Positions 48,401 through 55,954 of a DNA stretch of 64,000 nucleotides are shown here, piece after piece (within the stretch, counting starts at the first letter, position 1; each line of letters opens with the position of its first letter). The notes under the pieces were generated by a model. The model was given only the letters and a program-made list of their open reading frames with translations. It ran no database searches and had not been told where the DNA came from. Both the position numbers and the translations under genes were made by a program. The stretch covers positions 1 to 64,000 of the forward strand of contig CAZNXM010000003.1 of the NCBI GenBank assembly GCA_964577145.1, written 5' to 3'. This DNA comes from MGIIa-K1 sp964577145 (GTDB taxonomy: Archaea > Thermoplasmatota > Poseidoniia > Poseidoniales > Poseidoniaceae).

Positions 48401-50847
48401 ATTCAATCAAGTTGATTTTTGATGGAAATGCACCTCTGGTACTTTTCGCCTCACCTACTCCTGATTCTGAGTTGCACAAGGGGCCACCTTCGCCCGGTGG
48501 ACAATCTGTAGAGGTTATCATTCAGGACTCTGTAGATCCTCCTCAATCAATCAGTCTGCATTATTGGATTGGTTGTGAACCTGGAGAGCACGAATCATGT
48601 TCTGACTCAAATTTCAATGGATTACCAGAGGAAATAGAATATCGTCAAAAGAGTTTGACTACACCTGAAGTAAGACCGGGTGGAATCAATATTTTCAACG
48701 GATTAATCGATGATTCCATGCTATATCATGGTGACAGAGTTGCATTCTATGTTACTGGCCAAGATGGCCAAGGAAATGTCATTGCGATGGGTGGAGAACC
48801 GGTGTGCGCAGATGGTCCACCATATTGTGGGAACATGCCGGGAGAAATCCCTCCTGCATGGGATGAATCATTGTCTTGGTACACAATAAGAGAAGAGTTT
48901 GAGCCGATAATGGATGTTGATAATTCGACGATATTGGGGCATGATGACCGTGCTCCTTTGCACCCCGGAATTCCATATACTGCGAACTTTGCAATTTCTG
49001 ACACTAATGGTTGGTGGGATATTGAATATATCCAGTTAGCACTAGCAGGTGATTTCGATGACGAATCAACCTCGATATTCGCTCAAATCGGAAAGGATTC
49101 CAATGGTTTCCCTACACTCGCACTCGAGAGTGGAGGTTCGGGATTAGCGGTATCAAACCTGTACTCACAATTCCTGATAGACCCCACCAATAATTCTCGA
49201 ATGATAGTCTCGATAAGATTCCAGTTAACTTGGAACTTCCCTGAGGTTTGGGATACAAATGGTGAAGAGCATTTCATTCCTAAAGTATGGATTGAGGATA
49301 AGTCATGTGGTCTAGAGGAAGATGTACCTTGTAATATCCATAAGGCTGGATTAGGAAATGACATGTGGAGTCTTGACAATGATTTACGCTTTGATACGCA
49401 GCCAGGGCACATTCTTGCTATCGAATTGCGCGATGGTACAAATCACTACAATCCAGAATTTGATGAGACCTTAATCGGTGCTGGTCAAGCGCTTCGCTTC
49501 AGTGGAAGAGTGTTGTTTGCAGAGGATGAGTCACCGGCTCCACCAGGTTCATTCAATATCGAACTTGGGGATTATGAAAATGAGTGGATTACAACTAGTC
49601 GCGAAGGTGGATTTTTCACTATTGATTTACTTGTTCCAGATGTTAGAAGTGGGCATCTTGATTTACGAGCATCTCTTTCTGATTTACCCGGTCTTTCAAC
49701 CGATGAATCACCATTCAAACCGCGACTACGCCTCGCAGTTGATGGCGAGCAACCTACTATTCATGCAGTGACATTAGACGGAATTGAACCGGGTGGAGAA
49801 ATACCAATTTCACGCGCTGGTGAACTTCAAGTAATGCTCGAAACAAGGGATGACAATGGATTTGATATTGACAATCCAGCGGTACTCCATTATCTTGTAA
49901 GAGCTGGTGAGGCTGAAATTAGCAGGGGAACTGCTCCTCTTCCAGATACTACTCCTTTCGAAGACCAATTCTTCTGGACCGGAAATATCGATCTGACCGA
50001 TGGTGGTGCAACACAATTGCTACCATCTTACACAATCGATGTATGGGTTACAGGCTCAGATGCTTCAGGAAATCCATATGGTAGCGATTCAAACCAATTG
50101 AACGAACCTCTTGCCTCTTGGCCACTTGCTCTCACAGGACCCGATGTTAGTCTTCGGGCTGCAGATACAACTTGGACATGGTCAGACCCATCTCCTAATC
50201 CCGGTGATTCAGTGCAATTGGTAATTCAAGCACGTAATGCCGGCTCAACTGGTGAAATGACCTTCTTGTTGCAAAAGAAGGTTGAAGGAGATTATTGGGC
50301 AGAAGCAAGCAGTAGGACTGTTGAAATGAGCAGTGGAAAGAATATCCAGATCTCACTACAGATAATCGCTGATGGACTCGATGGAGATACTCTTGAGTAT
50401 CGCCTACTCCTTTTGGATTCAGGTGTTGAGAAAGAGAGAATTTCCATATCTCCACTTCTTGTAAAGGATGAAGTTGAACGTGACGGCGAAGCATTAGCTG
50501 GGCAAGTTTCTGATTCTGCACTTGCTGTTGTAATGTATCTAATCGCTCTTGCAGCAATGTCATATGCGGTTTGGACAATGATTCAAATTAGAAGGATTCG
50601 TAGAGGAGATGAGGAGATTGAAGGAGATCAGACCGCTGAAGTAATCGAGGAAATGATGGAAGATAAAGAAGTTCCAAATGTTCCCGATATGTCTGTTCCA
50701 CCAGCCGCTCCCGCTCCCGCACCAACAGAGCCTACAAATCAACCGCCACCTCCACTGCCTCCAACTGGTCTACCTGAAGGGTGGACTGAGGACCAGTGGC
50801 AGCATTATGGTCACCAGTATGTGGCCTCGATGGGTTCAAACGATTGA
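45484..50847 (+). CDS. Giant membrane-anchored surface protein with Gly-Trp-Thr-Glu-Asp-Gln tail
   Basis: 1787 residues. Signal peptide (SLIFVLLILLLTPLSPFGES), then a very long exported region with beta-sandwich modules; short stretches resemble Ig-like or CARDB domains, with cysteine pairs (EPGEHESC, CGLEEDVPC) that could be disulfides. One membrane helix (VVMYLIALAAMSYAVWTM) is followed by a basic stop-transfer (RRIRRG), an acidic linker, a proline-rich segment and the end PEGWTEDQWQHYG. This tail motif is shared with the lamin-tail/PLD protein at 258-4958. No enzymatic residues are recognised. Its own promoter must lie in the 68 bases after the terminator. Confidence 0.8.
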   Translation: MTRKTSSRASLIFVLLILLLTPLSPFGESIIGEAEATGASRHIYTLSDGSVENIALFQGGAPDKTTKVSIPKGAEVIDVEMTLSGASSTGWSQVMTDTYEEWLAGSSSNADPRSEELTLGFDSGDTVFSSHGMDDTELAGTTAWLDNGSFAIRQPHTSNSTESRFSEQVKTSSSNLMAQGQGAILRNHDWLYLSTWTGTTFDKVVQRMYPNNITRESTINLDQGSCSLPQDPTSSYYKGYGFRDWTITDDETMYGIFTTYRYLYSSSAPTQYHRVLKMDISDDWNWVCEDSYDLASPYGEYTAISYDRVSDQIWVVHNQQRRIVPYDFGENGQYTSGENMYSFTSSSGSNTACGQSGSLVRGMAVNGGMFYMKCMKGSYYQDTDQLSAWAVSGTSSSLVPQSGLRDVASLGNGLFFDGDRFLAVDCGYSTWGGKTLYYREFGTALTYETTPAPGTTVWLGETIETEEDVLAVNIRNHWTAISQGDRVDYWVSADNGTHWESVLKNETIHFAHPGNELVWKAQLIGSSAVSWWVSLEYATSYQASGDWISEVVNTGTEVGKVRAVWQADVPSSSALSVLVSNDNGTSWTAAENNLEVSFSTSGAGNELLYSISLSTTDDVETPKVDSFTLWYEEGYPDGPQIDIGDDGDWDWRSVLFLNESNVVASDDSPVGPVVSEPPSLVSGFNDHIPENGVGDVEIPIAIKARTPGRIKVTDLDIEYRMNTRVLDASLEGGLMAPDGVFRNLIVRVSHGDEVDRVTEATIGLDNSHGSDPAFKWERGDTCTVLDDAEGIVFFDAGNCTSTLDSEGIVSIRIPVAVNWTWDDERAMEAIVSLNDDLGPQVSAWTTETLSLNVENDISLDGMRVYEETGRELYVGDWVRGGYNISINGGMHFENSALSPLPGEFNLRVLGQNVTYDGDPIGEPIILHVEGNPGFGEYNMTFQTPMESAPGGMVLYVEAIDLPNGSTYVNPGYNSIKLIFDGNAPLVLFASPTPDSELHKGPPSPGGQSVEVIIQDSVDPPQSISLHYWIGCEPGEHESCSDSNFNGLPEEIEYRQKSLTTPEVRPGGINIFNGLIDDSMLYHGDRVAFYVTGQDGQGNVIAMGGEPVCADGPPYCGNMPGEIPPAWDESLSWYTIREEFEPIMDVDNSTILGHDDRAPLHPGIPYTANFAISDTNGWWDIEYIQLALAGDFDDESTSIFAQIGKDSNGFPTLALESGGSGLAVSNLYSQFLIDPTNNSRMIVSIRFQLTWNFPEVWDTNGEEHFIPKVWIEDKSCGLEEDVPCNIHKAGLGNDMWSLDNDLRFDTQPGHILAIELRDGTNHYNPEFDETLIGAGQALRFSGRVLFAEDESPAPPGSFNIELGDYENEWITTSREGGFFTIDLLVPDVRSGHLDLRASLSDLPGLSTDESPFKPRLRLAVDGEQPTIHAVTLDGIEPGGEIPISRAGELQVMLETRDDNGFDIDNPAVLHYLVRAGEAEISRGTAPLPDTTPFEDQFFWTGNIDLTDGGATQLLPSYTIDVWVTGSDASGNPYGSDSNQLNEPLASWPLALTGPDVSLRAADTTWTWSDPSPNPGDSVQLVIQARNAGSTGEMTFLLQKKVEGDYWAEASSRTVEMSSGKNIQISLQIIADGLDGDTLEYRLLLLDSGVEKERISISPLLVKDEVERDGEALAGQVSDSALAVVMYLIALAAMSYAVWTMIQIRRIRRGDEEIEGDQTAEVIEEMMEDKEVPNVPDMSVPPAAPAPAPTEPTNQPPPPLPPTGLPEGWTEDQWQHYGHQYVASMGSND

Positions 50848-50864
50848 GTTGGAGGCCACTCATC

Positions 50865-51299
50865 ATGAGCGCTACTGACGCTATGGTCATCCTACAGGAA
50901 AGGATGGTTAATCTCGTCAACCAGTTATCAATGCCAGTTATTGAGACTAGCTTAGTTATTGGAAGATGGACCAATAAGGCCTCACACCACCTTTCAATGG
51001 TAGCACAAGAAAATGGTGAAACCTTGCCCCCATTACTAGCCGAGGCTTGGCCTTTGGAAATCGAGACATTGGAATCAGATGTCGAATTTGATTTAGAAAA
51101 GGCACTGTCCATAACCGATAGAGACCGCATGGATATTCTCGATACATTGGTACGAGTGACAATCGATGAAACTAAAATTCCTCTTTCCGATGCTTTGCTA
51201 GTTCTTCGTTCATGGGAGCGCCTTGTTAGGATGCAATTGAGTCAGGCCATTGGGCCAGGACAGTTGTTTAGTCCTACGGAGATACCCGAGGATTTCTGA
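50865..51299 (+). CDS. Small cytosolic protein of unknown function
   Basis: 144 residues, mostly alpha-helical and acidic, without signal or membrane helix. The ATG at 50865 has GGAGG nine bases upstream; an earlier in-frame ATG at 50796 overlaps the preceding gene and has no support. It begins 17 bases after that gene and ends nine bases before the lipoprotein gene, so the three are likely co-transcribed. I recognise no family. Confidence 0.7.
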   Translation: MSATDAMVILQERMVNLVNQLSMPVIETSLVIGRWTNKASHHLSMVAQENGETLPPLLAEAWPLEIETLESDVEFDLEKALSITDRDRMDILDTLVRVTIDETKIPLSDALLVLRSWERLVRMQLSQAIGPGQLFSPTEIPEDF

Positions 51300-51308
51300 G
51301 GTGAAAAT

Positions 51309-52076
51309 ATGAGAGCAATTCTATTATCTGCATTATTGGTATTGACTTCACTCAGTGGATGCTTTGGTGGAGATGAAATATTTCCTGAGGACCCTGGAAT
51401 ACCGGGAGGTCTCGCCCTTGCTTGCTTGCGTTCTAGCACCTTTGATTCTCTTGTCATAGAAATTGATTATGAGGAGGGCCACGAGCCAGATGCTAACGCA
51501 GTAAGCACTCTGAAAAGTCGGGTTTCTGAAGTATGTGATAAACCGGGAGGAGTAACGGTTGAGAAAACTCTCGTAGATTTCTCCCATGATGGGCCTTGGA
51601 ATGCAAATGATGTGCGAACAATTTCGGATGAATTCCGCCAAGGTGATGCCATGGAAGGAGATACATTGTACTGGCATTTCCTCTATCCTGCGGGTAAAAA
51701 TCAGGACTCCAGTGTATTGGGTGTAGCAGTTGATGCTTCGACGGTTGCGATTTTCCTTGATGCGGTTGAAGATGCAGAAGGATTCCTCGGAAGGCCTTCG
51801 GCAGAGGAAGTTGAAAAATCAGTTACTGTGCATGAAGCAGGTCATCTTCTCGGTTTGGTAAATTTAGTTTACATCTCTCCGGTTGACCATGAAGATTCTG
51901 AACACAAAGGCCATTCAAGTAGTTCAAGTTCAGTGATGTACTGGGCGATTGAATCGCAAAATGTTGGGAATTTCATCACCGGAGATCTACCAGATGAATT
52001 TGATGACGATGACAAATCAGATTTAGCTGGAATGGCAGACGGGTCTATCGAAGTCGATAGCCAATTATGGCCCTGA
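51309..52076 (+). CDS. Lipoprotein with metzincin-like zinc protease motif
   Basis: 255 residues. The start MRAILLSALLVLTSLSGC carries a lipobox, with Cys18 as the lipidation site. Residues 175-179 are HEAGH in VTVHEAGHLLGLVN, matching HExxHxxGxx of metzincins, but position 11, normally His, is Asn185. A possible replacement ligand is H194 (PVDHED). A Met-turn-like SVMYW (Met210) lies 31 residues beyond. It is probably an extracytoplasmic membrane-attached protease; activity is uncertain because of the changed third ligand. ATG with GAGGTG upstream; ends overlapping the next, convergent, gene by 12 bases. Confidence 0.75.
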   Translation: MRAILLSALLVLTSLSGCFGGDEIFPEDPGIPGGLALACLRSSTFDSLVIEIDYEEGHEPDANAVSTLKSRVSEVCDKPGGVTVEKTLVDFSHDGPWNANDVRTISDEFRQGDAMEGDTLYWHFLYPAGKNQDSSVLGVAVDASTVAIFLDAVEDAEGFLGRPSAEEVEKSVTVHEAGHLLGLVNLVYISPVDHEDSEHKGHSSSSSSVMYWAIESQNVGNFITGDLPDEFDDDDKSDLAGMADGSIEVDSQLWP

Positions 52077-52406
52077 ATTATCAGCGACAAGAATGCTGGA
52101 GTCTTTCCATGCATCGAAAATCGACCATACATAGAGTCCTATCCAAAGGATTAGCGTAAATGATAACGGTATTTGTAAGAAGAAGAAATCGAATGACTTC
52201 CGGTGTTTGCGATTGAAATGCTGTCCGAGAAATAGGAAAGGAATTATGGCTAGAGTCACAGCAATTAGAGGCCTAAGAGTCCCCCAAAATCCAACGCCAG
52301 CAGTCATTTCGTCCCAGATCTGCTTACCGACATTTCTGACACCAGCATCTTTGACTTCAGAGGTCAGACTTACGACCATGACTTCGTCGCCATCTTCGCT
52401 CATCAT
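52065..52406 (-). CDS. Small two-helix membrane protein
   Basis: 113 residues: a charged N-terminal part, then two hydrophobic helices (LIAVTLAIIPFLFLGQ and IPLSFTLILWIGLYVWSIF) joined by a basic loop. No family is recognised. Two adjacent ATG codons start the frame; the AGAGGAG site just upstream of the first favours 52406. The 3' end overlaps the lipoprotein gene by 12 bases. Confidence 0.65.
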   Translation of the reverse strand: MMSEDGDEVMVVSLTSEVKDAGVRNVGKQIWDEMTAGVGFWGTLRPLIAVTLAIIPFLFLGQHFNRKHRKSFDFFFLQIPLSFTLILWIGLYVWSIFDAWKDSSILVADNSGP

Positions 52407-52480
52407 ACACTCCTCTTACGCTAAGGCTTGTCAATGTGGCGACAAGAATGCTCATGGTTGGCCGGTGTTGAGGGGGATGT

Positions 52481-53410
52481 ATGGCGAAGCCGGTACTGGT
52501 GACGGGTTTCACACCATTTGCCTCTCATGCGGTCAATATTTCGCAGGAAGTTGCTGAATCACTTGTAGGGCAAGAGGTTCGTGGCCACCCGATTGAAGTA
52601 GAAATTTTGAGCGTAGATGAAGCGGGTTCACAATTGGTTGCAAACCGAATTAATTCAGGTGAAGAATTTGCTGCAATAATGCACATGGGATTGGCTGAAA
52701 ATGCGGCCTGGCCGCGAATTGAGACTGTTGGACGAGATATACTTGATTTCCGAATACCGGATAACTCCGGGCGGCAAATCAAGGATTCAACTATCACCGA
52801 CAAAGGTGATTTGCCTGCGACAATTAATCCTCTTGACTGGGATGTTGAGAGGATGATAGATTCTCCAAGAATTAGTACTGATGCGGGTGAATTTCTCTGC
52901 AATGAGGTTTTTCATCGAACACTGAATAATTGTGGAGATACACCTTGCTTTTTCCTACATTTACCATTGCGTGAAAAATTAACTGACCCGAAGGGTCTAG
53001 CAATCGAGTGCATAGACCGCATGTTACGTCCACCGGCAATTGATGTAGGGGCAGGAGCAATAATGCGGGATGGTACTTTCTTGGCAGCACGTAGAGCCCC
53101 TAATGAAAAACACGCTGGGTGGTGGGAATTTCCCGGAGGTAAATTCGAGGAAGGGGAAGATGCATACTCCTGTTTGCGGAGAGAAATCATGGAAGAACTG
53201 GAACTGGAGGTAGAAGTGGGTGAAAACATCGGGGTCTGGATTTTTGACCACGGTGATGTAGTAGTTCGGTTACATGTACACGAATGCATCGTAATTTCCG
53301 GTGAAATGAAGTTGCATGTTCATGACGATTCACGCTGGTGTACTTCGCCGGATGAGGTTCCTTGGCTAGGTCCTGATTATGAGATTGCCACAGCAATCAG
53401 TGCCAGGTAA
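52481..53410 (+). CDS. Fusion of pyroglutamyl-peptidase I (C15) and a Nudix hydrolase
   Basis: 309 residues in one frame. Residues 1-183 match pyrrolidone-carboxylate peptidase: VLVTGFTPF at the start, E81 in RIETVGRD followed by RIPDN, Cys140 in AGEFLCNEVF and His160 in CFFLHLPL, the complete Glu/Cys/His set. Residues 190-309 form a MutT-like Nudix domain with the box at 220-242 (GKFEEGE...LRREIMEELEL), intact except that the last Gly is Glu. The peptidase removes N-terminal pyroglutamate; the Nudix half should hydrolyse a nucleoside diphosphate derivative. I know of no standard protein with this pairing. Start ATG with GAGGGG upstream. It ends overlapping the convergent UPF0201 gene by 14 bases. 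Confidence 0.9.
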   Translation: MAKPVLVTGFTPFASHAVNISQEVAESLVGQEVRGHPIEVEILSVDEAGSQLVANRINSGEEFAAIMHMGLAENAAWPRIETVGRDILDFRIPDNSGRQIKDSTITDKGDLPATINPLDWDVERMIDSPRISTDAGEFLCNEVFHRTLNNCGDTPCFFLHLPLREKLTDPKGLAIECIDRMLRPPAIDVGAGAIMRDGTFLAARRAPNEKHAGWWEFPGGKFEEGEDAYSCLRREIMEELELEVEVGENIGVWIFDHGDVVVRLHVHECIVISGEMKLHVHDDSRWCTSPDEVPWLGPDYEIATAISAR

Positions 53411-53903
53411 TTGCCTCACCATCTCCTCGCATACTGTAATCATCGCCAACACGGCGCGGAATAGTATCTCGCCCTGAGTGCCAAGTTGCAGCCTCTATCC
53501 AATCGGCTAGTTCAGTACCCTCGATCTCGATAGTAATGACTCCGCCAAGAGGTGATTCGCCAGGTAAAGGAAATGCAACTTTACCTGCAAGAGCTGCTTG
53601 CCTTGAGATATGAAAGATTGTAGTATCATCTTGCAAATTTTCACTCATTGCATCTAGGCAGGTATCAAGAATTCGTTGGGTGTGAATTGCTGAAAGGAAT
53701 TCATCGAGTGGAACTGCAGATGCTGCCAAGACGATATTTCTGTCAATTGGGAACCTTGGCTCTTCTGGTACTTCACAACTAAAACCGGGAAAGAGTCTGC
53801 AAACTGCTTCCATGACTTTGTCTGGAGAGTCTGCACCAGTGATGATTGTCGAGACTATTACGTCCAGCCCCTCGTCAACACCCGAGAGTTTCAGCCTCTG
53901 CAT
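53397..53903 (-). CDS. UPF0201/COG1931-type RNA-binding protein
   Basis: 168 residues from the ATG at 53903, which has GGAGAG four bases upstream; the longer frame (to 54101) would overlap the divergent glycosyltransferase gene. LDVIVSTIITGADSPDKVMEAVCRLFPG, then LDEFLSAIHTQRILDTCLDAM, TIFHISRQAALAGKVAFPLPGESPLGGV: this order (VEV...FP, QRILDTA, NKQAA..GKV.F, ESPLG) is characteristic of the archaeal UPF0201 family, linked to RNA binding. The cellular role is not established. Confidence 0.72.
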   Translation of the reverse strand: MQRLKLSGVDEGLDVIVSTIITGADSPDKVMEAVCRLFPGFSCEVPEEPRFPIDRNIVLAASAVPLDEFLSAIHTQRILDTCLDAMSENLQDDTTIFHISRQAALAGKVAFPLPGESPLGGVITIEIEGTELADWIEAATWHSGRDTIPRRVGDDYSMRGDGEAITWH

Positions 53904-53977
53904 ATTACTCTCCAGATACCCATGGCTCATCAAGATGTCAGGCCAACCTTGACATCCCGCATCGATTGCCACTGGCC

Positions 53978-54943
53978 ATGGGATACCGGGTATGTGCAGT
54001 TGTGCCAACCCTGAATGAACGCGCCCATATCGCTCGGTGTATCGATTCATTGCTCGCCCAAACAACGCCCATTGACATCTTGGTACTCGATGGTGGTTCA
54101 ACAGATTCTACGCTTGAGATTCTTGCAGGTTATGGTGATGCAATTACCGTGATTGATAATCCCGGTGAACGGGTGAGCCAAGCACGCAACCTCGCATTGG
54201 AACATATCGGTAAAGACATCACACATTGTTTGGAAATTATTGGCCACTCTTGGGTTGATGCTGACCATGTAGAGAAACGTCTTGCAGACCTATACAGCCT
54301 TGAAGAAGAATTGGGTAAGGAAGTCGGAGCCATTGGCTGTCGAACCGAATCAGGTTCTCACGAAGGCATGGTCTCGCGTTGGGTAGAAGGTGCACTGGCC
54401 TCACCAATCGGCTCTGGCGGAGGGCAATTCAATCGATTTAAGGGGCGAAGTCGTACCAAAGTACCTGCATTTTGTCTTCACAATGTTAGAGCACTCAAAG
54501 AAGTAGAGGGGTGGGATGAACGTTTCATCACCAGTCAGGATTCAGACCTATCGATGCGAATGATTGCTGCGGGTTGGCAATTATGGAGAAGCGATGTATC
54601 TGCAGTATACATGCATAAGCGCTCTACACTTTCCAATTGGTGGCGAATGTGTCACCGCTATGGATTTTGGCGAACGAAGGTAATTTTACGCCATCCCTTA
54701 CGAGCTGACCCTCGCGAATTTCTTCCAATTATAGGTTTAATTTTAATTGCATTATTACCGGTTTGGTGGTGGGCTCCTGCAGTATATTTGGCTACACTAT
54801 TATTGGTCGGCCTTGCCTCGATGAGGGGCATTTCAAGCATCGTCGGCATCCCATTGTGCTTGATTATCCTACATACGGCCTTTACAATAGGTCTCTTCGA
54901 CGGACTGGTCCGTACTGGTAGGCCGCCTAAAGACCGGTCATGA
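53978..54943 (+). CDS. GT2-family glycosyltransferase with C-terminal membrane helices
   Basis: 321 residues. The start CAVVPTLNERAHIARCIDSLL...ILVLDGGSTDSTLEI is the GT-A nucleotide-sugar fold; SWVDADHVEK and the QDSDLSMRMIAAGW acceptor-side motif fit GT2. Two to three C-terminal hydrophobic helices anchor it. It most likely adds a sugar to a membrane-bound carrier or lipid, and may supply glycans to the AglB pathway, though the genes are 27 kb apart. The ATG at 53978 gives the normal family start; the frame open from 53846 overlaps the divergent gene. Confidence 0.85.
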   Translation: MGYRVCAVVPTLNERAHIARCIDSLLAQTTPIDILVLDGGSTDSTLEILAGYGDAITVIDNPGERVSQARNLALEHIGKDITHCLEIIGHSWVDADHVEKRLADLYSLEEELGKEVGAIGCRTESGSHEGMVSRWVEGALASPIGSGGGQFNRFKGRSRTKVPAFCLHNVRALKEVEGWDERFITSQDSDLSMRMIAAGWQLWRSDVSAVYMHKRSTLSNWWRMCHRYGFWRTKVILRHPLRADPREFLPIIGLILIALLPVWWWAPAVYLATLLLVGLASMRGISSIVGIPLCLIILHTAFTIGLFDGLVRTGRPPKDRS

Positions 54944-54962
54944 GATGTCAACAATTATCCCT

Positions 54963-54984
54963 TGAACCTCGCGCACAGGGTTCA
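54963..54984 (+). other. Hairpin spanning the ribosome site and start of the next gene
   Basis: TGAACC (54963-54968) and GGTTCA (54979-54984) can pair, placing the AGGG ribosome site and the first base of the ATG in the 3' arm and loop. This could limit translation of the zinc-ribbon protein or end transcription of the glycosyltransferase gene. Stem stability is modest. Confidence 0.35.
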
Positions 54985-55901
54985 TGGATGTCCCCCGTGG
55001 CCTGACTTCTTGGGTACTTTTGGGATTGCCAATAGTGATTCTAAACACCCTGAGACTAATCGTTACTCCATTAGGTGGAATGATGTCGGTATCACCTACG
55101 CTCGATGTAGCACTCCATATCGTCGCACTTGCAATTGGGATCATCATGTTCCGGAAGACTCGAATCGTACGAGATCATGAGTGGGTACGCAGCAAGGCAG
55201 TAAAATCAGTTGGTGAGCACTTCAAAGCAGAGGAAAAGGGCGTTTGGGAGAAGGACGTACATATGGACTCAAGCCTTTCCATTGATGCTGAGGTCAATAT
55301 GAAGGGACAAGTTAGCACGCTTACTGGCTCAAGCAATAATCAAGATGTTGAGATTACCGAGGAAGTCGAAGTCGAGATGTTAATTGATTCCGAACATGTA
55401 ATGCGTGCTCAAAGAAGGGTAAGTGGGGATGAGCAGTTCGATGACGGCGCCGTTCACTCAACCTTGGGTGCGACTCGAAAAACCTCCCCAATGGATGCCT
55501 TAATCGACTGGATTTCCAGTTTCTGGGGATATGACCGTGCTGCAGAAAGAGCGGCTAAGAGAGCCGCATCACTCGAACATAGGAGCCGTGAAACTCCGGT
55601 TACTGCTCAGCGTCCAATCGCTCCAATTCAACCGATTGAGACCGACCGCAAGGATACGGAAATGAAGCTTACAACGATGACTGATGAGGGAAATCTCGAA
55701 ACCGATATTGAAGTAGCACCTGTAGTGGAAGAAAAGCAAACGCTTTCGATGGAGGAAATGGCATATGGTGTCAAATCTCCAGCAGCATATTCTCCTGAAC
55801 CGTCCTCTTCTTCATTTTCGCCACGTCCTACATGTCGCACATGTTCTGCACCGAATGAAGTTGGAGAGCGTTTCTGTAGCAATTGTGGTAGCGATCTTTG
55901 A
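54984..55901 (+). CDS. Membrane protein with C-terminal zinc ribbon
   Basis: 305 residues. Two N-terminal hydrophobic helices (LTSWVLLGLPIVILNTL and VALHIVALAIGIIMF), a long charged, low-complexity cytosolic region, and a C-terminal zinc ribbon (CRTCSAPNEVGERFCSNCG). The role is unknown; zinc ribbons of this sort often serve protein contacts. It lies between the glycosyltransferase gene and dnaJ on the same strand, ending 53 bases before the dnaJ ATG. Confidence 0.7.
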   Translation: MDVPRGLTSWVLLGLPIVILNTLRLIVTPLGGMMSVSPTLDVALHIVALAIGIIMFRKTRIVRDHEWVRSKAVKSVGEHFKAEEKGVWEKDVHMDSSLSIDAEVNMKGQVSTLTGSSNNQDVEITEEVEVEMLIDSEHVMRAQRRVSGDEQFDDGAVHSTLGATRKTSPMDALIDWISSFWGYDRAAERAAKRAASLEHRSRETPVTAQRPIAPIQPIETDRKDTEMKLTTMTDEGNLETDIEVAPVVEEKQTLSMEEMAYGVKSPAAYSPEPSSSSFSPRPTCRTCSAPNEVGERFCSNCGSDL

Positions 55902-55954
55902 GCGCATGGTTCAAAGAGGCCCTGCTACCCGAACGGAATGAGGCAGTGGTCGAT

